Source: Clostridiales bacterium (lineage in GTDB: Bacteria; Bacillota; Clostridia; Lachnospirales; Lachnospiraceae). Taken from it: a stretch of DNA of 36,614 bases. The stretch is taken from NCBI GenBank assembly GCA_021203365.1, contig JAJQBI010000076.1:1-36614 (forward strand), written 5' to 3'. The translations under genes were made by a program, and so were the position numbers. Shown in pieces: positions 7,451 through 16,389 of this stretch. Each line of letters begins with the position of its first letter. The stretch's first letter is position 1. The notes beneath the pieces were generated by a model, which did not search any database, was not told the origin of the DNA, and saw nothing but the letters and a program-made list of their open reading frames with translations.

Positions 7451-8629
7451 ATGAATGACCAGGATTATATGAAGCTTGCCATCCGCCTGGCCCAAAAGGG
7501 CGAGGGCTGGACGAACCCAAACCCCATGGTCGGCGCCGTGATCGTTAAAGACGGCCGCATCATCGGCCAGGGATACCACGCCCGATGGGGCGGGCCCCAC
7601 GCAGAGCGAAACGCCATTGCCTCCCTGACAGAATCCGCCGAAGGCGCGACCCTCTATGTAACTCTGGAGCCCTGCTGCCATTACGGGCGCACACCGCCCT
7701 GTACAGAAGCTGTTCTGGAACAGAAAATCGCCCGGGTGGTCATCGGTTCCCGGGATCCAAATCCAAAGGTTGCCGGGAAGGGCGCCGCGCTCCTGCGGGC
7801 CGCGGGGGTTCAGGTAGAGGAGGATTTTCTGCGGGAAGAGTGCGACGCACTGAACCCTGTATTTTTCCACTACATCACCCAAAAGACTCCCTGGGTGACC
7901 ATGAAATACGCCATGACGGCCGACGGAAAAATCGCCACCCGAACCGGTGCCTCCAAATGGATTACCGGGGAGGAAGCCCGGCAGGAGGTGCAGTTTATCC
8001 GCCACCGCCATATGGGGATCATGGTCGGAATCGGGACGGTGCTGGCAGATGACCCCATGCTGAACGTCCGCCTGGAGAACAGAAAAAGTCCGGTCCGGAT
8101 CATCTGCGACAGCCATCTTCGACTCCCGCCGGACAGCAGAATCGCCCGAAGCGCCGACCGGTACCAGACCATCGTGGCCTGCGGAAACGCGGACACCTGG
8201 GAAGAACAGGAAAGGGCAGACCGGCTGGAAAAAGCCGGAATTCAGGTGCTGCGCTGTCCGGGAGCCGACAAAAGGGTGGATCTTAAAACACTGATGACCC
8301 GTCTGGGAGAAAAACAGATCGACAGTCTCCTGCTGGAGGGCGGAGGCGATCTCAACGACAGCGCACTGCGTGCCGGGATCGTTTCACAGGTTCTGGTCTT
8401 TGTCGCGCCGAAAATCTTCGGCGGAAGGACGGCCAGGACTCCGGTGGCCGGCCGCGGGACGGATCTCCCCTCCGGTGCCTTTCCCCTGGAATTAAAGAAG
8501 GTCCGGCAGATTGGGCCGGATCTGCTGCTGGAATATACCGCTTGTCCTGACGCACAGGAAAGAGCCCGGCATTCCGATACACCGCATAATGATACACAGG
8601 AGGATTCAGAATGTTTACAGGAATCGTAG
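7451..8629 (+). CDS. ribD: Bifunctional riboflavin biosynthesis deaminase/reductase RibD
   Basis: 392 residues from the ATG at 7451, which has an AGAAAGGA ribosome binding site. An in-frame upstream ATG at 7325 lies inside a hairpin and is rejected. The N-terminal cytidine-deaminase-like domain (1-145) has the zinc ligands His50 (in PHAE, with Glu52), Cys75 (PCC) and Cys84 (PPC). The C-terminal domain (about 146-360) is the RibD reductase. It converts the pyrimidine product of GTP cyclohydrolase II to the ribitylamino-uracil phosphate in two steps. The length is a little above the usual 360-370 because of a hydrophilic tail that overlaps ribE by 19 nt, which suggests translational coupling. 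Confidence 0.97.
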   Translation: MNDQDYMKLAIRLAQKGEGWTNPNPMVGAVIVKDGRIIGQGYHARWGGPHAERNAIASLTESAEGATLYVTLEPCCHYGRTPPCTEAVLEQKIARVVIGSRDPNPKVAGKGAALLRAAGVQVEEDFLREECDALNPVFFHYITQKTPWVTMKYAMTADGKIATRTGASKWITGEEARQEVQFIRHRHMGIMVGIGTVLADDPMLNVRLENRKSPVRIICDSHLRLPPDSRIARSADRYQTIVACGNADTWEEQERADRLEKAGIQVLRCPGADKRVDLKTLMTRLGEKQIDSLLLEGGGDLNDSALRAGIVSQVLVFVAPKIFGGRTARTPVAGRGTDLPSGAFPLELKKVRQIGPDLLLEYTACPDAQERARHSDTPHNDTQEDSECLQES

Positions 8630-9288
8630 AGGAAGTCGGCCATATCCGGCGGATGGCTCTGAGCGGAAATTCCGGACAGATTTCCATCCGGGCCAGGAAG
8701 GTTCTGGAGGGCACAAAAACCGGGGACAGCATTGCCGTAAACGGGATCTGCCTGACCGTAGTCTCTCTGGAAAAGGATGGTTTTACCGCAGATGTGATGG
8801 CCGAGACTGTGCGCAGAAGCAGTCTCCGGGAATGTCGGAGCGGGGATCCCGTACACCTGGAGCGGGCCATGGCCGCCGACGGAAGATTTGGCGGCCATAT
8901 CGTCTCCGGCCATATTGACGGCACCGGCATTATCACATCCGCCAGAAGAGAGGAAAACGCGGTATGGATAACTATTGGAGCCTCCCCGGAAATCCTGACG
9001 CTGATTGTGGAAAAAGGCTCTGTCTGCGTCGACGGAATCAGTCTGACCGTAGCCGCGGTGACGCAGAAAGATTTTCAGGTATCCATCATCCCCCACACCG
9101 GCGCGGAAACCACCCTGCTCCGGAAAAAAACCGGAGATCTGGTGAATCTGGAAACAGACCTCATCGGAAAGTATGTACAGAAACTGCTGGGCCGGACCCT
9201 GCCGCCGGCAGGAAGTATGCAGAGCAAAGAAAATGAACCGTCCTCCTTAGGCATCACCCTGGAGTTTCTGGAGGAATACGGAATCTGA
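8611..9288 (+). CDS. ribE: Riboflavin synthase alpha chain
   Basis: 225 residues. It begins MFTGIVEEVG, the hallmark of riboflavin synthase, and consists of two repeated lumazine-binding barrels (about 1-97 and 98-200). Each repeat contains a NGICLTV or DGISLTV strand and a GGHIVSGH-type motif. It dismutates two 6,7-dimethyl-8-ribityllumazine molecules to riboflavin and the diamino-uracil. The ATG lies inside the end of ribD after an AGGAGG site. Because riboflavin synthase is called ribE, ribB or ribC in different species, the symbol follows the ribD-E-BA-H order. Confidence 0.97.
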   Translation: MFTGIVEEVGHIRRMALSGNSGQISIRARKVLEGTKTGDSIAVNGICLTVVSLEKDGFTADVMAETVRRSSLRECRSGDPVHLERAMAADGRFGGHIVSGHIDGTGIITSARREENAVWITIGASPEILTLIVEKGSVCVDGISLTVAAVTQKDFQVSIIPHTGAETTLLRKKTGDLVNLETDLIGKYVQKLLGRTLPPAGSMQSKENEPSSLGITLEFLEEYGI

Positions 9289-9317
9289 CGACTGTTTTTT
9301 AAGAAAGGAAGACAACA

Positions 9318-10532
9318 ATGGAACACGTTTACAATACGGTTGAGGAGGCGATTCAGGACCTCCGGGAAGGAAGGATTATCCTGGTAACCGACGATCCGGA
9401 CCGGGAAAACGAGGGCGATATGATCTGCGCCGGAGAATTTGCCACAAGAGAAAACATCAATTTTATGGCCTGCCACGCCAGGGGACTGATCTGTACCCCC
9501 ATGAGCCGGGAAATCGCCGGGAATCTGGGCCTGCCCCAGATGGTTTCCGAAAACACGGAAAGTCATGAGACAGCCTTTACCGTCTCCGTGGATCACATAG
9601 ACACAACCACCGGCATATCTGCGGCGGAGCGGGCTTATACCATGATGAAATGTGCCTGCGAAGATACAAAACCCGAGGATCTGCGCCGGCCCGGCCATGT
9701 TTTTCCCCTCGTCGCCAGGAAGGGCGGCGTTCTGGTACGAAACGGCCACACCGAAGCCACCGTGGACCTTCTCCGTCTGGCCGGACTTCGCACCTGCGGC
9801 GTCTGCTGCGAGGTGATGGAGGAAGACGGAACCATGATGCGCACCCCAAACCTCTGGAAACTGGCGGAAAAATTTCACCTGACCTTTATCACCATCCGGG
9901 ACCTGCAGAATTACTGCCGCATTCATGAAAAGCATGTGCTTCGGGAAGCCTGCGCAGACCTCCCCACCGCATACGGGGATTTCAAAATTTACGGCTATGT
10001 CAACGATATTACCGGAGAACACCATGTGGCGCTTGTAAAGGGAGAGATCGGAGACGGCGAAAACCTTCTCTGCCGCGTGCACTCCGAATGTCTCACCGGG
10101 GATGCCTTCGGGTCCGCACGGTGCGACTGCGGCGAACAGCTTCACCGGGCCATGCAGCAGGTGGAACAGGAAGGCCGGGGCATTGTGCTCTACATGCGCC
10201 AGGAAGGCCGGGGCATTGGACTTATCAACAAACTGAAGGCCTATGAGCTTCAGGAACAGGGGCTGGATACCGTAGAGGCCAACGTCCGGCTGGGCTTCGC
10301 GCCTGACCTGCGGGAATACTGGGTGGGGGCGCAGATTCTCTCCGACCTGGGCGCCCGGTCTCTCCGTCTGCTGACCAACAATCCGGATAAGGTATACGGC
10401 CTGCACGAGTTTGGCCTGGAAATCCGGGAACGGGTTCCCATCGAAATCAGCCCCCAGAAGCATGACGCTTTTTATCTGCGCACAAAACAGCAGAAAATGG
10501 GCCATATTTTTCAGGAAATCCATGTATCATAA
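9318..10532 (+). CDS. ribBA: Bifunctional DHBP synthase / GTP cyclohydrolase II
   Basis: 404 residues, the normal length for the fusion. Residues 1-200 are 3,4-dihydroxy-2-butanone-4-phosphate synthase with [19 protein letters not shown] and HTEATVDL. Residues about 205-404 are GTP cyclohydrolase II with the zinc-binding set [18 protein letters not shown] and the RQEGRGIGL loop. It supplies both precursors of the lumazine. It starts 30 nt after ribE with an AAGAAAGGAAG site. Confidence 0.98.
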   Translation: MEHVYNTVEEAIQDLREGRIILVTDDPDRENEGDMICAGEFATRENINFMACHARGLICTPMSREIAGNLGLPQMVSENTESHETAFTVSVDHIDTTTGISAAERAYTMMKCACEDTKPEDLRRPGHVFPLVARKGGVLVRNGHTEATVDLLRLAGLRTCGVCCEVMEEDGTMMRTPNLWKLAEKFHLTFITIRDLQNYCRIHEKHVLREACADLPTAYGDFKIYGYVNDITGEHHVALVKGEIGDGENLLCRVHSECLTGDAFGSARCDCGEQLHRAMQQVEQEGRGIVLYMRQEGRGIGLINKLKAYELQEQGLDTVEANVRLGFAPDLREYWVGAQILSDLGARSLRLLTNNPDKVYGLHEFGLEIRERVPIEISPQKHDAFYLRTKQQKMGHIFQEIHVS

Positions 10533-10555
10533 AATCAAAAAGGAGAATAAAAATC

Positions 10556-11029
10556 ATGAAACAGGTTCAGATCTTAGAGGGAAAAGTTGTCGCAGATGAG
10601 GCCATGCGTGTCGGGATTGTGGCCTCCCGGTTTAATGAAATCATTGTAAACAAGCTGCTGGGCGGCGCACTGGACGGCCTGGTCCGCCATGGCGTCCGGG
10701 AAGAAAACATCACCGCCGCCTGGGTGCCCGGTGCCTTCGAGATTCCGGTAGCCGCCTCCCGGATGGCTTCCTCCGGAAAATACGATGCCGTAATCTGTGT
10801 CGGCGCCGTCATCCGCGGAGACACCACCCATTATGAGACCGTGTGCAGTGAAATGGCAAAGGGAATCGCCCAGGTCAGCCTTTCCACCGGCGTTCCGGTC
10901 CTGTTCGGTGTCCTCACCACAGAAAATATTGAACAGGCCATCTCCCGCGCCGGCTGCAAATCCGGAAATAAAGGCTATGACTGTGCGCTGTCCGCCATCG
11001 AAATGGTAAATCTTCTTAAACAAATGTGA
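10556..11029 (+). CDS. ribH: 6,7-dimethyl-8-ribityllumazine synthase
   Basis: 157 residues, typical length. It contains the substrate-binding motifs ASRFNEI, PGAFEIP and [12 protein letters not shown] (with the catalytic His). It condenses the ribitylamino-uracil with DHBP and forms the icosahedral or pentameric lumazine synthase. Last gene of the rib operon, 23 nt after ribBA with an AAGGAG site. Confidence 0.98.
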   Translation: MKQVQILEGKVVADEAMRVGIVASRFNEIIVNKLLGGALDGLVRHGVREENITAAWVPGAFEIPVAASRMASSGKYDAVICVGAVIRGDTTHYETVCSEMAKGIAQVSLSTGVPVLFGVLTTENIEQAISRAGCKSGNKGYDCALSAIEMVNLLKQM

Positions 11030-11039
11030 GCTGTTTTTC

Positions 11040-11068
11040 TTGACATATGCCATAAACAGGTGTAGGAT
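11040..11068 (+). promoter_or_regulatory. Promoter of the DUF134/NifX-like gene
   Basis: TTGACA (11040-11045) and TAGGAT (11063-11068) are 17 bp apart. They lie in the short gap after ribH, so the next gene need not depend on the riboswitch. Confidence 0.65.
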
Positions 11069-11106
11069 ACAAAAGAGGAATCGTCCCAAGGAAATGAGGT
11101 GAAGCC

Positions 11107-11889
11107 ATGGCGAGACCTACCAAATGCAGAATGATCTGCCGTTTTCCCCAGACACTGGAATTTGTCCCGGCAGAGGAAGCGGAAGGGAAAGACCCTGTAA
11201 TTCTTACCGTAGACGAATTCGAGACAATACGTCTGATCGACAGGGAGGGCCTGTCCCAGGAGCAGTGCAGCCAGAGAATGCAGGTCGCCCGGACCACCGC
11301 ACAGAAAATCTATGATTCCGCCCGCCGGAAGCTGGCGGATGTACTGGTGGAAGGCCTTCCCCTCAGAATTGAAGGCGGCTCATACAGACTTTGCGGCGGC
11401 GCGAATCCATTCTGTGAAATGGAAACCTGTTATAAGCAGGGGATTTATCAGAAATATCAGAAAACGAAAGGGGATTCTATCATGAGAATTGCGGTTACCT
11501 ATGAAAATGGCCAGATTTTTCAGCACTTCGGCCATACAGAACAGTTTAAAATCTACGATGTGGAGGAGGGGAAAATCATCTCCTCCCAGGTAGTCGGCAC
11601 AAACGGCCAGGGCCATGGCGCGCTGGCGGAGGTACTGAATGCTTTGCAGGCAGATGTTCTCATCTGCGGAGGAATCGGCGGCGGCGCGAAGAACGCTCTG
11701 GCTTCCGTCGGGATCCGTCTGTACGGCGGCGTACAGGAGGATGCCGACGCTGCCGTGGAGGCGCTGCTGGCAGGAAAACTCGATTATAACCCGGATGTCC
11801 AGTGCAGCCACCATGGAAGCCATCACGAAGAAAACTGCGGCAGTCACGGCAGCGATCACGGATGCGGACATGGCCACTGTGGAAGCTGA
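11107..11889 (+). CDS. DUF134 helix-turn-helix protein fused to a NifX/NifB-type Fe-Mo cofactor-binding domain
   Basis: 260 residues. Residues 1-100 are a DUF134 domain, beginning MARPTKCR and containing an HTH of sigma-70-region-4 type (LTVDEFETIRLIDREGLSQ). After a Cys-containing linker, residues about 125-225 match the dinitrogenase iron-molybdenum cofactor family (MRIAVTYENG, QHFGHTE, GGIGGGA). The tail (about 233-260) is extremely rich in His, Cys and Gly and should bind metal. Such proteins usually accompany Fe-S or Mrp/NBP35-type genes; none is seen here. There is no nif cluster, so the role is probably metal- or redox-responsive regulation (inference). Confidence 0.85.
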   Translation: MARPTKCRMICRFPQTLEFVPAEEAEGKDPVILTVDEFETIRLIDREGLSQEQCSQRMQVARTTAQKIYDSARRKLADVLVEGLPLRIEGGSYRLCGGANPFCEMETCYKQGIYQKYQKTKGDSIMRIAVTYENGQIFQHFGHTEQFKIYDVEEGKIISSQVVGTNGQGHGALAEVLNALQADVLICGGIGGGAKNALASVGIRLYGGVQEDADAAVEALLAGKLDYNPDVQCSHHGSHHEENCGSHGSDHGCGHGHCGS

Positions 11890-12961
11890 GATCCGGAGAA
11901 TTTCTTACCAGATCCGACCCGCGGAGGCCGGAATCCGCGTGGAGCAGTTTTTAAGCCGCAAATCCTATTCCAGACAAAATCTGGCACAGCTGAAAAGCTG
12001 TGCCGGCACGTGGATGAACGGAAAGAGCTGCCGCCTGAATCAGCGCCTTAACGCCGGGGATACCCTTGAAATTCACATTCCCGTCAATGAACGTTCAGAG
12101 GGGATCCCCGCCGCTGCCATCCCGCTTTCGGTTATTTATGAGGATGAGGATATCCTGGTGGTGAACAAACCGGCCGGACTTCCCGTACATCCCTCAAAGG
12201 ACAATCTCTGTTATTCACTGGCCAACGCCGTCATGTACTACTACAGAGACAGGGGCGGAATTGTTTTTCGCTGTCCCAACCGGCTGGACCGGGATACCTC
12301 AGGGCTGATCATCATCGCAAAACACTCCGTCAGCGCGGCGGTTCTGGCTTCCATGACAAAAAAAGGCAAAACCAGGGGCGAAAAACCCACAGGACCCGGA
12401 ATGGAGCGGGAATACCTTGCCATTGTCTGCGGAAGGCCTTCCCCCGGATCCGGCACACTTGAGGCTCCCCTTTCCCGCAGAAAAGCCCTTTCTGCCAGGG
12501 CTCCATTCCCGGAACGTTCCATCGAATACTGTGTTGACTTCGACCATGGCCGTCATGCCGTCACACATTACCGTGTCCTGGAAACCAGAAATGGGTACAG
12601 CCTGGTTTCCATTCTTCTGGAAACCGGCCGCACCCATCAGATTCGCGTTCATATGGCGCACCTTGGCTGTCCCCTTGCGGGAGATTATCTGTACAATCCA
12701 TCCTGCAGACGCGCCTCCGTGCAGACATACACAGATTGGCCCGCCGCAGGAATCTCCAAATCCACAGACAGCCGGAAATCTGTAAAAATTTCCCGCATCA
12801 CTGTCCCGACGGAAATCAATGGGATTTCCCGCCAGGCACTCCATGCCTGCCGGCTCAGATTCCCTCATCCGATCACCGGAAAGCCCATGGAATTCACAGC
12901 TCCGCTGCCTGAAGACATGCTTTCATTCGGGTTCGAATCCAGGCAGCTATACCCTCTGTAA
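11870..12961 (+). CDS. RluD-family pseudouridine synthase
   Basis: About 363 residues from the ATG at 11870; an in-frame GTG at 11879 is an alternative. The start overlaps the end of the previous gene by 20 nt and has only a weak ribosome binding site, so translational coupling is likely. Residues about 15-65 form an S4-like RNA-binding domain. The catalytic domain has NRLDRDTSGL (catalytic Asp in the LDRDTSG core) and the TGRTHQIRVH motif. The target uridine in rRNA or tRNA cannot be told from the sequence. Compared with RluD, Asn replaces the His that often precedes RLDRDTSG. Confidence 0.9.
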   Translation: MATVEAEIRRISYQIRPAEAGIRVEQFLSRKSYSRQNLAQLKSCAGTWMNGKSCRLNQRLNAGDTLEIHIPVNERSEGIPAAAIPLSVIYEDEDILVVNKPAGLPVHPSKDNLCYSLANAVMYYYRDRGGIVFRCPNRLDRDTSGLIIIAKHSVSAAVLASMTKKGKTRGEKPTGPGMEREYLAIVCGRPSPGSGTLEAPLSRRKALSARAPFPERSIEYCVDFDHGRHAVTHYRVLETRNGYSLVSILLETGRTHQIRVHMAHLGCPLAGDYLYNPSCRRASVQTYTDWPAAGISKSTDSRKSVKISRITVPTEINGISRQALHACRLRFPHPITGKPMEFTAPLPEDMLSFGFESRQLYPL

Positions 12962-13016
12962 CTGCGCCGACGGACAGATAACACAGGCTTCCTGCCATCC
13001 AGCTCTATCACAACGA

Positions 13017-13565
13017 CTATTTATTCGCTTTTTTTCTGAAAATCAGCTTAAAAACCGTTCTCACCAGTGGCTGAATGAAGAATAACTGGCTGAAAAACGC
13101 AAATGGGAAATTATAACACACCAGTCTCAGCCAGTTGGCAAAGAAAGTCAGAATATGGAATCCATTGTAATATGGATAGTAAAATATTGTAGCCAGAAAG
13201 CTCATCACCGGAACCATCAGGCCTACCGTGGCGCAGATTACAGCACTTTCAAAAATAACCGGATGGGTTTCTTTGGGATTAAAATTCATGCATGCAAGTT
13301 TAAAAGAGCATGGACTCCCCATCACGCACTCCAGCACATACGCAAAGCAGAATTCAATCAGAATCAGCGCCCAGATAGGGAGCATGCGGCCAAACATGTA
13401 AACTCCGCCCTGTGCTTGAATGGCATGGAGTACGGAATCCGCTCCGGTTACCTCCATAAGTGTCGAGCCATTGATCACATACAGACTGTAAAACACATAG
13501 CAATGTACTGTGATAATGACTGTAATCAGTGCAAAAATCATTCGCTGAAATTTGTTCTCAGGCAT
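13017..13565 (-). CDS. DUF2798-like small membrane protein
   Basis: 182 residues from the ATG at 13565, which follows GAGGAGG. A longer in-frame ORF from 13682 would read through the leader hairpin and is not preferred. Four hydrophobic segments are visible (about 8-30, 55-80, 105-130, 140-165), and the C-terminus is basic. The layout resembles two copies of the two-helix DUF2798 unit. The function is unknown. The gene has its own promoter and an attenuator-like hairpin. Confidence 0.7.
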   Translation of the reverse strand: MPENKFQRMIFALITVIITVHCYVFYSLYVINGSTLMEVTGADSVLHAIQAQGGVYMFGRMLPIWALILIEFCFAYVLECVMGSPCSFKLACMNFNPKETHPVIFESAVICATVGLMVPVMSFLATIFYYPYYNGFHILTFFANWLRLVCYNFPFAFFSQLFFIQPLVRTVFKLIFRKKANK

Positions 13566-13593
13566 TTTCTTTTCCTCCTCGCGGCAACAAAAA

Positions 13594-13675
13594 ACACAGG
13601 TGGCGCCCTGCGCGTAAACCTGCACTGGCCTACATAGTCCCGTGATCAGATTTACGCGCAGAGCGCCACTTGTGT
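13594..13675 (-). promoter_or_regulatory. Long terminator-like hairpin in the leader of the membrane-protein gene
   Basis: Arms 13651-13675 and 13594-13618 pair over 25 nt, with one mismatch and one G-U pair in the minus-strand RNA. The loop is 32 nt. The 3' arm is followed by a run of six U just before the ribosome binding site, so it could attenuate transcription or hide translation signals. Confidence 0.7.
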
Positions 13676-13706
13676 CGTTCATGTATGAATTGGTTACTGT
13701 TCAAAG

Positions 13707-13735
13707 ATTTTACAGATTTTCTCAGGAAAAATCAA
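13707..13735 (-). promoter_or_regulatory. Promoter of the DUF2798-like gene
   Basis: On the minus strand TTGATT (13730-13735) and TAAAAT (13707-13712) are 17 bp apart. Just downstream, 13678-13689 holds a small palindrome (TTCAT-GT-ATGAA) at the transcript start, a possible operator. Confidence 0.55.
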
Positions 13736-13801
13736 AAGTAAAATTTCACAAATTTATGCGCATATACATTCATAATTTTATAAAATATTCCGTTTTTCCA
13801 C

Positions 13802-15655
13802 TTACCCCTGCACTCTGTCTGCGCCGCTCTTTCCCATCCGGCCCTGCTGCATGCCCATATTGCCGCTTCCCGTCCAGCCTCCGCTGCCTTCTCCCTGCCG
13901 GGAATAACTGCCGGAGACAGAGGTAAGCGTGACCTCCTCCGTTTCACCGTCAACTGAAATCTGGTAAACCTCTCCCTCCTCCAGCTCCGATGAACTGAAT
14001 ACAACCGAAGAAAAGCTTCGCGCCGCAGTATGCTCAAACAGAATATTTCCATCCGCGTCGCTGACTGTGATGACACTGCCCGCTCCGTAATCTGTTGAAA
14101 AGCTGTATAAAAACGAACACTGTCCGGAACTGCTGTCAAAGGTCTCCGCCATGCCGGACGCCCCAATCGCAAGCAGAGTTCCGCCGTTTATGCTGCAGCT
14201 TCCTCCGTTCTCCAGGCCGGAATCGATGGCGCCGTTTGCGCTGTCAGAAGGGCCGTCCACTGTGATGGTCCCGCCCTCGACCGTGAGATCGCCATTGGAA
14301 TCAAGTCCGTCTCCCTGCGCGTTTATATAAACCGTCCCTCCGGTAATCAGAAGCAGCGGTGTCTCCTCTGTGGTTTTTCCCGTTCCCCAGCTACCTGTAC
14401 CTCCATAAGCGTTCACTCCGTCATCCGATGCGGTCGCCTGAATATCTCCGCCCTCTATGAGAATCTGATTTCCTTCCAGTCCTTCATAAGACTGGGAAAT
14501 CTCTATAGTGCCTCCCGTAATCGTCAGCTCCGTATCCGCATGCATTCCATCATCGCCGGACGCAGCCACAATGCTGCCTCCGGAAACTGTAATTGTCCCA
14601 TTGGAGTGAATCGAATCGTCATAGGAATCCACGGTAACCGTGCCGCCTGAAATAATCAGCTCCGCGCCGCTCTTAATTCCTTTCGTGCTTTGTGCATCCT
14701 CGTCTTCCATGTCCCAGTTCTCTGAAAAACCGCTCCGGCCAAAGCCAAAATCACTGGAAACCGTCTCCGCGTCGGCGCTTCCGCCTCCCGATGTGATTCG
14801 GATGCTTCCTCCGGAAATGGCAAGCACCGTCTCTGCCTGCACTCCATCTCCGCCGCTGGTAACCTGAATATCTCCATCTTCGATGGAAATCACCCCGTAT
14901 CCTTCTCCGGTGGTATCATCGGATTTAATTCCGTCTCCACCGGATGTCACGGTAATTGTACCGCCCGTAATGCTCACAGAATCCTTTCCTTTAATTCCGT
15001 TATTTACGGCATCCACCGCAATGATTCCGCCTTCGATGACAAGGTTATTCGAGGTCTGGATTCCATTATTCATAAATCCTGTCACCTCAAGGCTCCCGGT
15101 TCCGGCCAGTGTAAGGTCATCTCTGGCATAAACGGTCCCGGCCTCCGCGTTCTCATCAATCTCTCCCTCGGCCGCCGGGCCTCCCGTATCCTCCCCGCTC
15201 TGAATCCGGTTCTGACTTCCCTGGGGAAGGTAAATCACTGTGTTGCCCGCATTTTCCACATAAATCGCCGGTTCACTCTCATTCGTAATGTCCACCCCGC
15301 CAAGCACCAGCACGACAGAGTCCGATCCATCCGCATCTACATAAATCTGCCCGTTCTCCAGGGTTCCGCTGAAACGGTAAGTACCTGCACTGCGGATGGT
15401 TATCGTATTTGCGGACACAGAAACGCCGCTGCCGGATACGCTCGTGGCGTCCTGTGCCAGATCAATCTGTACCGCTTCTTCCAGATTGTATATCTGTGTA
15501 TTTTCATCTTCTGCCCCATCTTCCTCATTGCCGTCTGCCGGGCTTTCCCCGGCGCCCTGCACGTCAGAAGCCTCATACTGCATGGAATACAGCAGCCCGC
15601 TTCCAAGAAGAAGTGCCAGTAAGATCATTTGCATTCCCTTTCTGTGATTCCTCAT
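13802..15655 (-). CDS. Secreted carbohydrate-binding-domain (DUF4353-like) beta-helix protein
   Basis: 617 residues. The start at 15655 follows GGGGGTGA at good spacing. Residues 1-25 are a signal peptide with no clear lipobox. Residues about 55-500 are many short repeats of the type GGTITV / ISGGSI / DDSIHSNG, expected to form a right-handed beta-helix rich in Asp and Gly turns. The C-terminal tail is Gly/Met/Ser-rich. Proteins of this family (often annotated carbohydrate-binding domain-containing protein) occur beside VTC and DUF4956 genes, sometimes with CotH kinases. No CotH gene is present here. The likely place is the cell surface or spore surface; the ligand is unknown. Confidence 0.85.
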   Translation of the reverse strand: MRNHRKGMQMILLALLLGSGLLYSMQYEASDVQGAGESPADGNEEDGAEDENTQIYNLEEAVQIDLAQDATSVSGSGVSVSANTITIRSAGTYRFSGTLENGQIYVDADGSDSVVLVLGGVDITNESEPAIYVENAGNTVIYLPQGSQNRIQSGEDTGGPAAEGEIDENAEAGTVYARDDLTLAGTGSLEVTGFMNNGIQTSNNLVIEGGIIAVDAVNNGIKGKDSVSITGGTITVTSGGDGIKSDDTTGEGYGVISIEDGDIQVTSGGDGVQAETVLAISGGSIRITSGGGSADAETVSSDFGFGRSGFSENWDMEDEDAQSTKGIKSGAELIISGGTVTVDSYDDSIHSNGTITVSGGSIVAASGDDGMHADTELTITGGTIEISQSYEGLEGNQILIEGGDIQATASDDGVNAYGGTGSWGTGKTTEETPLLLITGGTVYINAQGDGLDSNGDLTVEGGTITVDGPSDSANGAIDSGLENGGSCSINGGTLLAIGASGMAETFDSSSGQCSFLYSFSTDYGAGSVITVSDADGNILFEHTAARSFSSVVFSSSELEEGEVYQISVDGETEEVTLTSVSGSYSRQGEGSGGWTGSGNMGMQQGRMGKSGADRVQG

Positions 15656-15697
15656 ATATTGTCACCCCCTGCGGCACATATTCATCCTGTGATGTTG

Positions 15698-15726
15698 AGT
15701 TCAAAAGTATTTGACCCCTATGTATC
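15698..15726 (+). repeat. Short hairpin repeat, degenerate copy
   Basis: The core CAAAAGTATTTGACCCCTATG is shared, with one change, with the copy at 34634-34664, and the copy ends TATGTATC instead of TATGATAC. It lies between DUF4956 and the carbohydrate-binding gene and touches the DUF4956 stop codon. Confidence 0.6.
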
Positions 15727-16389
15727 TTACAGCGTCTCCCGATCCGTATATACACCGATCACAATATTCAGATTTCCGTTTCTGGTTCTCAGTTCATCTA
15801 TAAATGCCTTCGGAACCTCCGGCGCCGGAAATACCAAATGATAGGTCAGCTCATACAGTGTCCCCATATTTGTCGTCCGGATTTTTTCAAGCTGCGCTTT
15901 TACTTTGTATTCTTTAAAAATGTCATCAAAAAGCCCCTCATAATTAAAGTTCTCCGGAAGTGTGATTTTCAGCTCTTTCTCGGCTTTGGGAGGTTTACCA
16001 AACTCAATTTTTGTCAGCAGCAGTGTAAATGCCGCTGTCACGCCAAAAAACAGGACTGCCACTCCAATATACCCCATCCCAATGGCAAGCCCAAGTGCCA
16101 TAGCGGTGAAAATGGCCGAGATTTCCCGCGCGGTTCCCGGCACACTGCGAAACCGGACAAGGGCGAACGCTCCTGCCACCGCAACGCCGGTTCCGATATT
16201 TCCGTTTACCATCATAATCACAATCGAGACCGTCATCGGCAGAAGAGCCAGGGTAAGCGCAAAGCTGGCGCTGTGGCGGCTTTTATATAAAAATACCATG
16301 GCGGTCAGCACACCGAGCACCATCGCAGTTCCCAGACACACAAGCAGCGGCTGCATCGTGATTGGATCCGTCATAATACTGTTTAACAT
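15727..16389 (-). CDS. DUF4956 domain membrane protein
   Basis: 220 residues from the ATG at 16389, preceded by AAAGGAGGAG. About four membrane helices occupy residues 10-110, with the typical stretch GNIGTGVAVAGAFALVRFRS, a hallmark of DUF4956. A soluble C-terminal domain (about 120-220) follows. It is regularly found next to VTC-domain proteins, which suggests a joint role in polyphosphate or surface-polymer handling. The role is not established. Its first 107 nt overlap the end of the upstream VTC gene in another frame. Confidence 0.85.
   Translation of the reverse strand: MLNSIMTDPITMQPLLVCLGTAMVLGVLTAMVFLYKSRHSASFALTLALLPMTVSIVIMMVNGNIGTGVAVAGAFALVRFRSVPGTAREISAIFTAMALGLAIGMGYIGVAVLFFGVTAAFTLLLTKIEFGKPPKAEKELKITLPENFNYEGLFDDIFKEYKVKAQLEKIRTTNMGTLYELTYHLVFPAPEVPKAFIDELRTRNGNLNIVIGVYTDRETL

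Noticed and set aside
9075-10523. A 482-codon open frame on the minus strand
   Set aside because: It lies fully opposite ribE/ribBA, whose products are certain, and its translation is low in recognisable motifs. It arises from the codon bias of the sense genes.
11639-11869. N-terminal extension of the pseudouridine synthase
   Set aside because: It overlaps the NifX-like coding region in another frame and resembles no S4 protein; the S4-like domain begins after 11870.
13566-13682. N-terminal extension of the DUF2798-like protein
   Set aside because: It would translate the leader hairpin and ignore the strong GAGGAGG before 13565.
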